Source of the DNA: Helianthus annuus
Taxonomy: Eukaryota > Streptophyta > Magnoliopsida > Asterales > Asteraceae
Direction of reading: 5' to 3'
Length of the DNA stretch: 64,000 bases
NCBI RefSeq assembly: GCF_002127325.2
Contig: NC_035448.2
Coordinates: 123,919,422-123,983,421, forward strand
Of the stretch, positions 58,353 to 64,000 are shown one piece after another. The notes beneath the pieces were generated by a model. It did no database searches and had not been told where the DNA came from. It saw only the letters and a program-made list of their open reading frames with translations. A program made the position numbers and the translations under genes. Each line of letters starts with the position of its first letter. Positions within the stretch are counted from its first letter, which is position 1.

Positions 58353-59070
58353 TGTTAGGGCTGGATTTTTACAATACATGATCCTCACATGTGATCCTAA
58401 CCAGTGATCCTTGTTTCTTTGGCAGATAGTGATCCTCAGCAGACTCCCAGGATCAGGATCACGGACCATCATAGGATCCTCATGCTAACAGTTGTTTTCG
58501 TTGAATTTAATGTTGTTTTGCAGGAATGACTAGCAGGATCCGCTCTTAGCATCACAATTAAAGGACACGTCTTCACAACTATGGCATGTGCTTAATCGGA
58601 GACGGACGTTGTGAAGGATATGGAAACTTGGCATGATTTAAGGGCGATAATTTAGGCTAGATTTACTTTTATTTCTAAAGGGGTAATGAGCTGATTATTA
58701 GTCTTTTTACCTAAAATAGGTCACCTACACTTGTATATATAACACTCTTCCTCATTCGGAAGAACACACAACACCATTCTCACACGCTTAGACACTCGAA
58801 ACTATAGTGATCCTTGTACTCAGCTCATCGCCATCCGAAGTTGTAACTATATTTTTCTTATATTGAAGTTGGTGATCGGTAGTTGCCATCACCCGAGGTT
58901 TTTTATGCCGGAGATCATACATTGATCAAGGGCTTTTTCCTCGTATAAATCATTGTGTCTTTGCATATTTCTCATAAAAGTGATCCTTTACTTTTATAAT
59001 TAACCAAGCATCATACCCCGTTTACATAAAGTTTGGTTACATTATCCTTGTGTGATTTTTGACCAAAACA
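58353..59070 (+). repeat. 5' LTR of the Tat element
   Basis: Runs TGTTAGGGCTGG … GACCAAAACA (718 bp), directly after gag codons of the host element and three bases before the PBS. A TATA-like tgtatatataac is near 58733. It is rich in GATCCT words. Confidence 0.8.
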
Positions 59071-59073
59071 GTT

Positions 59074-59091
59074 TGGCGCCCACCGTGGGGC
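59074..59091 (+). promoter_or_regulatory. Primer-binding site of the Tat element
   Basis: TGGCGCCCACCGTGGGGC, a PBS type common in Tat-lineage gypsy elements. Confidence 0.88.
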
Positions 59092-59147
59092 AATTGGTGC
59101 TTCATTCATAAGAAAACCTTTTGTTCGAAATCATTTCAAAGAATTAC

Positions 59148-61247
59148 ATGGCTTCATCATTGAAAAACATGTCCACGGCAATGTCTGCAGTCACCTCGTC
59201 TCAGAACACTCTGCCTCCTCCACTGGCAGGATCCCAGAAGAATGCTGAGAAGAGACAAACTCCTACTAACTCTAAACCTCCATCTCCTTCTGCTATGAAT
59301 TCCTATATTCCCAGTACTAGTGATGTATTTACTTTGATTTTGCAGATGAAGGATCGTATGCAGCGGCAGGATGAAACTAATGATAGGATCCTCAGGGAAA
59401 TTGGAGATCTCAAAAGACAAAAGAGAACGGCAGAGGATCATTCCCCACTGATGCCCAAATCCTTGAGCTTTGATACTCCAATGATCACTTCTCAGCCATC
59501 GGGAATTCCAGACGTGCAAATTGTGGGAGAATCAAGAGGATTGCACCTCGGATCGACAGCAATGACTCAGGCATCAAGCTCACACTTTCAGCCGGCAGGA
59601 TCCTATCCCCAGCATATGGGATCCTTCATGAATTCAGGAGCCTATCCGGGAACACAGCAGTTTCAAGGATCCTACTTTGTTCCAGGATCATCCCATGGTC
59701 AAGGATCCTCCTTTGTTCCAGGATCATCCCAGGTTCAAGGATCCTCCTTCGTTCCAGGATCATCCCAGATACCAGGATCCTTCCAGATACCAGGATCCTT
59801 CCAGATGCCAGGATCCCTAAAAAGTTTGCAAACAGGAAGTCTAGATGTCCATCAAGGGGACTTCATTCCAATGCAGACCATTGCTTCCACTGGTCCCTCC
59901 GTTATCCCCGAATCCCAGCAATATGGATTCACTAACTTGAACTCAATGGGAGGTAACACTTTAAATAATCATCTTACTACTAACCATGGATTCATGCAGG
60001 ATACAGGTGTCAATCATGCTATGGCCAGGGAATTGCAGAAGCTAAAAGATATGATCTCAAGTGTTCTAGTGGTAGTCAAACCTATCCCAGAGATTGCAGA
60101 TGGAAGCCACAAGGTATCTCGCTTTGCACCACCAATTTGTGATGCAGAGGTACCCAAAAGGTTCCATATCCCTACTATGAAGCTGTATGATGGTACAACG
60201 GATCCAGAGGAGCACATAGCACAATACAGGGAGAGGATGGAGATCAATCCTATCCCAGAAAAGCTGAAGGAAGCATGCCTATGTAAAGGATTTGGATCCA
60301 CTCTTACTGGATCAGCTCTTAAGTGGCTGCTAAGTCTTCCCCCTTACTCTATTACTTCATTTGCTAATTTAGTTAATTTATTCAATAACCAATTCTCTTG
60401 TAGTAGAAAATTTGAAAGATTAACCAGTGATTTATATAGAGTAACCCAAAGTCATAATGAATCATTAAGGGATTACATAACTAAATTTAGTAAAGAATCC
60501 TTGGACATTCCCAACTTGGATATGGCTACGGCTGTCGAAGCCTTCAAAATGGGACTGCTTAAGGATTCATTATTCTATGATGATCTTGTTATGACACCAT
60601 GCAGGAACCTAGATGAAGTAAGAACTCGGGCACTCAGGTTCATCCGGCTAGAGGATGACAAGAGGATCCAGGAGAGACAAGTAGGATCCTCAAAACAGGA
60701 GAAGCAAGGATCCTCCTTCAAGAACAACAAATTCAAATCCTACCATAGAAATGAGAACCAGAATGTGCATGCTGTTGACCAAGAAGAGGATGATGAAGAT
60801 TATCCTCCAATCTCAGAATATTGTTTTTCCGTTGATAATCAGGAACTAATCCTTGCAATGCAGAATCTAGGTGAAAAAGCTAGGTGGCCCAGGAAGAATG
60901 ATAAACCATCCGGGACTAAAGACAAGTCAAAATGGTGTGCATACCATGAGGATTTCGGGCATCTAACCGAAGAATGCATAGCTTTAAGAAAAGAGATTGG
61001 ATATCTGTTAAGCAAGGGGCACCTAAAAGAACTGTTGGGAAGAAAAAAGCAAAGGACTCAGGATCCTGAAAGGATCCCTGAAAAGGCTCCAGCACCTCCG
61101 ACAAATGCACAAGTGATCAACTTTATTTCCGGAGGATCAGACATCTGTGGTACATCCTTCTCGGCGGCCAAAAGGCATGCAAAGGAGTCAAAATGGATAA
61201 TGGAGAAAGACCTATTAGAACATCAAGTGTCTCAGAGGGGAAGATGA
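59148..61247 (+). CDS. Gag polyprotein of the Tat element
   Basis: ATG at 59148 (MASSLKNMSTAMSAVT) is the first good start after the PBS and gives about 699 residues. Residues ~170-225 are a tandem repeat of GSSFVPGSSQ-type units. The capsid core (retrotransposon gag domain) spans about 330-500: VPKRFHIPTMKLYDGTTDPE, GSALKWLLSLPPYSI, SLRDYITKFSKESLDI. A CXXH-type knuckle region, KWCAYHEDFGHLTEEC, is at about 600. The product assembles the virus-like particle. It ends TGA at 61245-61247, after overlapping the protease frame, which starts in a different phase (61193); this could be a natural frameshift or a single-base lesion. Confidence 0.85.
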   Translation: MASSLKNMSTAMSAVTSSQNTLPPPLAGSQKNAEKRQTPTNSKPPSPSAMNSYIPSTSDVFTLILQMKDRMQRQDETNDRILREIGDLKRQKRTAEDHSPLMPKSLSFDTPMITSQPSGIPDVQIVGESRGLHLGSTAMTQASSSHFQPAGSYPQHMGSFMNSGAYPGTQQFQGSYFVPGSSHGQGSSFVPGSSQVQGSSFVPGSSQIPGSFQIPGSFQMPGSLKSLQTGSLDVHQGDFIPMQTIASTGPSVIPESQQYGFTNLNSMGGNTLNNHLTTNHGFMQDTGVNHAMARELQKLKDMISSVLVVVKPIPEIADGSHKVSRFAPPICDAEVPKRFHIPTMKLYDGTTDPEEHIAQYRERMEINPIPEKLKEACLCKGFGSTLTGSALKWLLSLPPYSITSFANLVNLFNNQFSCSRKFERLTSDLYRVTQSHNESLRDYITKFSKESLDIPNLDMATAVEAFKMGLLKDSLFYDDLVMTPCRNLDEVRTRALRFIRLEDDKRIQERQVGSSKQEKQGSSFKNNKFKSYHRNENQNVHAVDQEEDDEDYPPISEYCFSVDNQELILAMQNLGEKARWPRKNDKPSGTKDKSKWCAYHEDFGHLTEECIALRKEIGYLLSKGHLKELLGRKKQRTQDPERIPEKAPAPPTNAQVINFISGGSDICGTSFSAAKRHAKESKWIMEKDLLEHQVSQRGR

Positions 61248-61735
61248 TAACGTTTGATGAGGATGATCGCATTAACATTCAGGATCCTCATCATGATAGT
61301 TTAGTTATTACTCTCTTCATCTCTAACCATTTTGTCCGCAGGATCCTTATCGATGGAGGAAGCTCAGTGAACATTATCCAGCTTGATGTTCTGAAGAAAA
61401 TGGGTATCCCAGAATCAGACATCACACCAAGATCCTCCGTGCTTGTAGGATTCAGTGGAGAAACGAAGAAAACTCTGGGGGACATCAAACTCCCAATCTA
61501 CGTGGAAGGATTACATAATTATCAAAAATTTTGCATTATTGACTGTTTATCTTGTTGCAATGTTATCCTTGGCAGGCCCTGGATACATGATATGAAAGCA
61601 GTCCCATCCACCTACCATCAATGTGTGAAGCTCCCTAGCCCATGGGGAATAATCAAGATCGACAGTGATCAGCAGGAGGCTAAGGATTGTTATACCTCAT
61701 CCATGAAGCCAACCTCGAAGCCAAGGGAGCAATAG
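61193..61735 (+). CDS. Protease region of the Tat element
   Basis: In a different frame from gag and overlapping it by 55 bases. The retropepsin core RRILIDGGSSVNII (Asp-Gly-Gly form usual for Tat) sits near residue 50. VGFSGETKKTLGDIKLPIYV and the CCNVILGRPWIHDMKAVPS flap/α-region follow. The frame ends TAG at 61733-61735 but stays in the same frame as the downstream RT, so this stop is probably a lesion. It matures the Gag-Pol proteins. Confidence 0.85.
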   Translation: MDNGERPIRTSSVSEGKMITFDEDDRINIQDPHHDSLVITLFISNHFVRRILIDGGSSVNIIQLDVLKKMGIPESDITPRSSVLVGFSGETKKTLGDIKLPIYVEGLHNYQKFCIIDCLSCCNVILGRPWIHDMKAVPSTYHQCVKLPSPWGIIKIDSDQQEAKDCYTSSMKPTSKPREQ

Positions 61736-64000
61736 CAATTACAGTATCCTCCGAGGAATGTCTTGGAGGCAAGAGAACAAGATGTGGACGAAATCCTCTT
61801 GGATCCTAGTAATCCTGAATCAAAAATCTATATCGGATCAGGGATCCTTGGCAAGATGAAAGAAGACTTAATATCCTTCCTCAAAAGAAGAAAATCTACC
61901 TTTGCTTAGAAACATGAAGATATGACAGGTATATCTAAGGATATTATTACTCACAAACTTGGCATTGACAGGTCTATCAAACCAATCCATCAAAAAAGGA
62001 GGAAGTTTGCACCGGAAAGGAATGCCATTATCCAAGAAGAAGTAGAGAGACTACTTCGAGCAGGTATGATCAGAGAGGTAAAGTATCCAAAATGGTTAGC
62101 CAATGTGGTCGTTGTCCAAAAGAAAAACGGAAAGTGGAGGGTATGTGTCGATTTCACTGATTTAAATAAGGCATGTCCCAAGGATCCTTTCCCATTACCC
62201 CACATTGACTCCATGGTGGATGCAACAGCAGGGCATGAACTGTTAACCTTTATGGATGCATCATCTGGATTCCAACAAATTCAGATGGAACCATCTGACC
62301 AAGAGGATACAGCCTTTATGACCCCAACAGGTTTGTATTGTTATATTGCCATGCCTTTTGGATTAAGAAATGCAGGTGCAACATATCAAAGGCTGGTGAA
62401 TATGATGTTCAAAGATCAAATTGGACAAACTATGGAAGTATACATAGATGATATGGTAGTCAAATCAAAGAAAGCTGAGGATCACCTAAGGGATTTGGAG
62501 GAAGCATTTGATATCCTTGATAATTATAACATGAAGCTTAATCCTTCAAAGTGCCACTTTGGTGTTAAGGCAGGTAAATTCCTAGGATATATGGTAACTC
62601 AGAGGGGCATTGAGGCAAGTCCGGAGCAAATTAAAGCACTAGTAAACATCAAGTCCCCTGCCAATGCTAAGGATGTGCAAAGGCTAACAGGCAGGATAGC
62701 AGCTCTGAACAGGTTCATATCAAAATCCTCAGAAAAATGTAAAGAATTTTACGATATCCTAAGGAAGAACAAGAAGTTTGAATGGACTGAGAAACATGAG
62801 AATGCTTTACAAGCCCTTAAAGAATATATGTCCTCAGCACCAGCATTATCAAAGCCCGAAAAAGGAGATGTGTTATCCTTATATTTGGCGGTATCCTCAA
62901 CCGCTGTAAGTGCTGTCCTTGTTAAGGATCACGAAGGTACACAATATCCTATCTACTATGTAAGTAAGAGTTTACTTGATGCCGAATCCAGGTACTCACA
63001 CCTCGAAAAACTTATTCTTGCATTAATCATGGCATCAACTAAGCTAAGGCATTATTTTGAAACCCATACTATTGTTGTTAGAACTAACTTTCCAATTAAG
63101 AATGTCCTCAGGAAACCAGAGATGTCAGGAAGAATGGCTAAGTGGGCAGTAAAGCTTAGTGCCCATGATATAAGATATGAGCCAAGAACAGCCATTAAAT
63201 CCCAAGCACTAGCTGACTTTGTGGCTGATTTCAGTAGTGATCTACAAAAAGAAGCAGAATTGGAGGTCCAACAGCTGGATGAGACCAAGGATCCTTGGAT
63301 ACTACACACTGATGGATCCTCAAATGTCAAGGGCACAGGGCTCGGGATACTACTAAAATCGCCACAGGGGGACATAATACCCCACTCCATAGCCTGTGAG
63401 TTCCAAGCAACTAACAATGAGGCTGAATATGAAGCCTTAATTGCTGGCTTGCAAATTGCTAAGGATATGGGGGTAAAATATCTTAAAGTATATGTAGACT
63501 CATTATTGATCACCAATCACTTTAATGGATCCTATGCTGTTAAAGGTGAAAAACTAACCAAATATTTAGAGATAGTCAAAGAATTGGCACTCTCTTTTGT
63601 TTCTTTCAGCTTAACACAGGTACCAAGGGAGGATAACACGGAAGCTGATGCATTGGCCAACTTAGGATCATCCTTAAAAATTCCAGAAGACATAAGTATC
63701 CCTATCATCCATATCCTGGCTCCTGCTATTGAAAATCAGGTGGCCATGGAAATAGAAGAGGATACTGCAGTAATCCCTAGTGAAGAAGCTCAATCTTATT
63801 TAGGATCATGGATCTCACCAATCATGAGATACTTGCAATACGGGGAGATTCCGATGGGAGAAAATCCTAAAGCTTTCAGGATTAAGGTATCTCAATTCAC
63901 AATCTTAAATAATGTATTGTATAAACGATCTCTTGCAGGACCATATTTAAGATGTATCGAGGATCCTGAAATTGAAGAAGTATTGAGAGACTTCCATGAA
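61736..64000 (+). CDS. RT - RNase H - aRNase H of the Tat element, partial
   Basis: Continues the protease frame. A second TAG (61907-61909) lies just before KHEDMTGIS, where this family usually has Trp. From 61910 the frame is open to the window end. RT: VQKKNGKWRVCVDFTDLNKA, FMDASSGFQQIQME, MPFGLRNAGATYQR and active site VYIDDMVVKSK. First RNase H: ALIMASTKLRHYFETHTI. Then a second, archaeal-type RNase H with intact acidic residues (ILHTDGSSNVKGTG, NNEAEYEALIAG, VYVDSLL, DNTEADALANLG). The last ~20 residues enter the pre-integrase region. The integrase lies outside the window. Confidence 0.9.

Larger units (their letters stand above)
58353..64000 (+). mobile_element. Tat-lineage Ty3/gypsy element (Tat/Retand-like), 5' part, running off the window
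   Basis: LTR, TGGCGCCCACCGTGGGGC primer site, gag, protease, RT, RNase H and a second archaeal-type RNase H domain, the last being a Tat-lineage hallmark. Only a few lesions are visible. It interrupts the Tekay-like gag at gtgcc (58348-58352), the presumed target. GGATCC occurs about 28 times across it. Confidence 0.92.

Overview
This window is eukaryotic, AT-rich plant nuclear DNA. Retrotransposon lineages, GT-AG introns and a plant peptide-hormone gene all point to a flowering plant. The gag and upstream ORFs of the chromoviruses resemble my recollection of Asteraceae Tekay elements, so a composite is the best guess, by inference only. It is a transposon-dense intergenic landscape with one recognisable host gene: a phytosulfokine (PSK) precursor at 26007-28465 (+).

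Layout, left to right. 1-2737 and 12899-13409 look like two halves of one outer LTR, carrying a hairpin cluster and an ~800 bp ATGT microsatellite. It is split by a Tekay-like chromovirus (2743-12893, TSD acatg), whose pol is in turn split by a solo LTR (family A, 8013-9763, TSD cctac). A degenerate copia LTR/gag fragment (13410-16101), a MITE (16276-16622), a (TA)n tract and a broken L1-type LINE (16654-22263) follow. Next come a second MITE (22629-23188, TSD taactggta) and Helitron-like sequence ending near 24464.

The PSK gene has two exons. Its intron holds a complete, antisense 2.0 kb non-autonomous LTR element (26268-28263) with apparently identical LTRs and a perfect TSD (gaaac). The predicted hormone core reads YIYTK instead of YIYTQ.

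29941-41860 holds a long foldback element, LTR-like family B, a minus-strand copia polyprotein in pieces (about 31965-37163), a second family-A solo LTR and an antisense Tat protease fragment. 42292-46928 is a pol-less element with two near-full LTRs and a TGGCGCCGTTGCCGGGGA primer site. 48448-49783 is a deleted PIF/Harbinger-like element. 49942-52169 repeats the family B plus Tat block and ends in a 564 bp tandem duplication.

52175-58352 is the 5' half of a second Tekay-like element: a 2.9 kb LTR, a leader with 16 tandem covarying mini-hairpins, an acidic upstream ORF and a gag with a probable spliced intron. It is interrupted by a young Tat-lineage element (58353 to beyond the window end) that is extraordinarily rich in GGATCC.

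No tRNA, rRNA, CRISPR or bacterial features were seen. The most notable items are the hairpin array at 55263-55605, the PSK variant with its intronic insertion, the GGATCC enrichment, and the recurrence of short dyad arrays in several unrelated LTR families.
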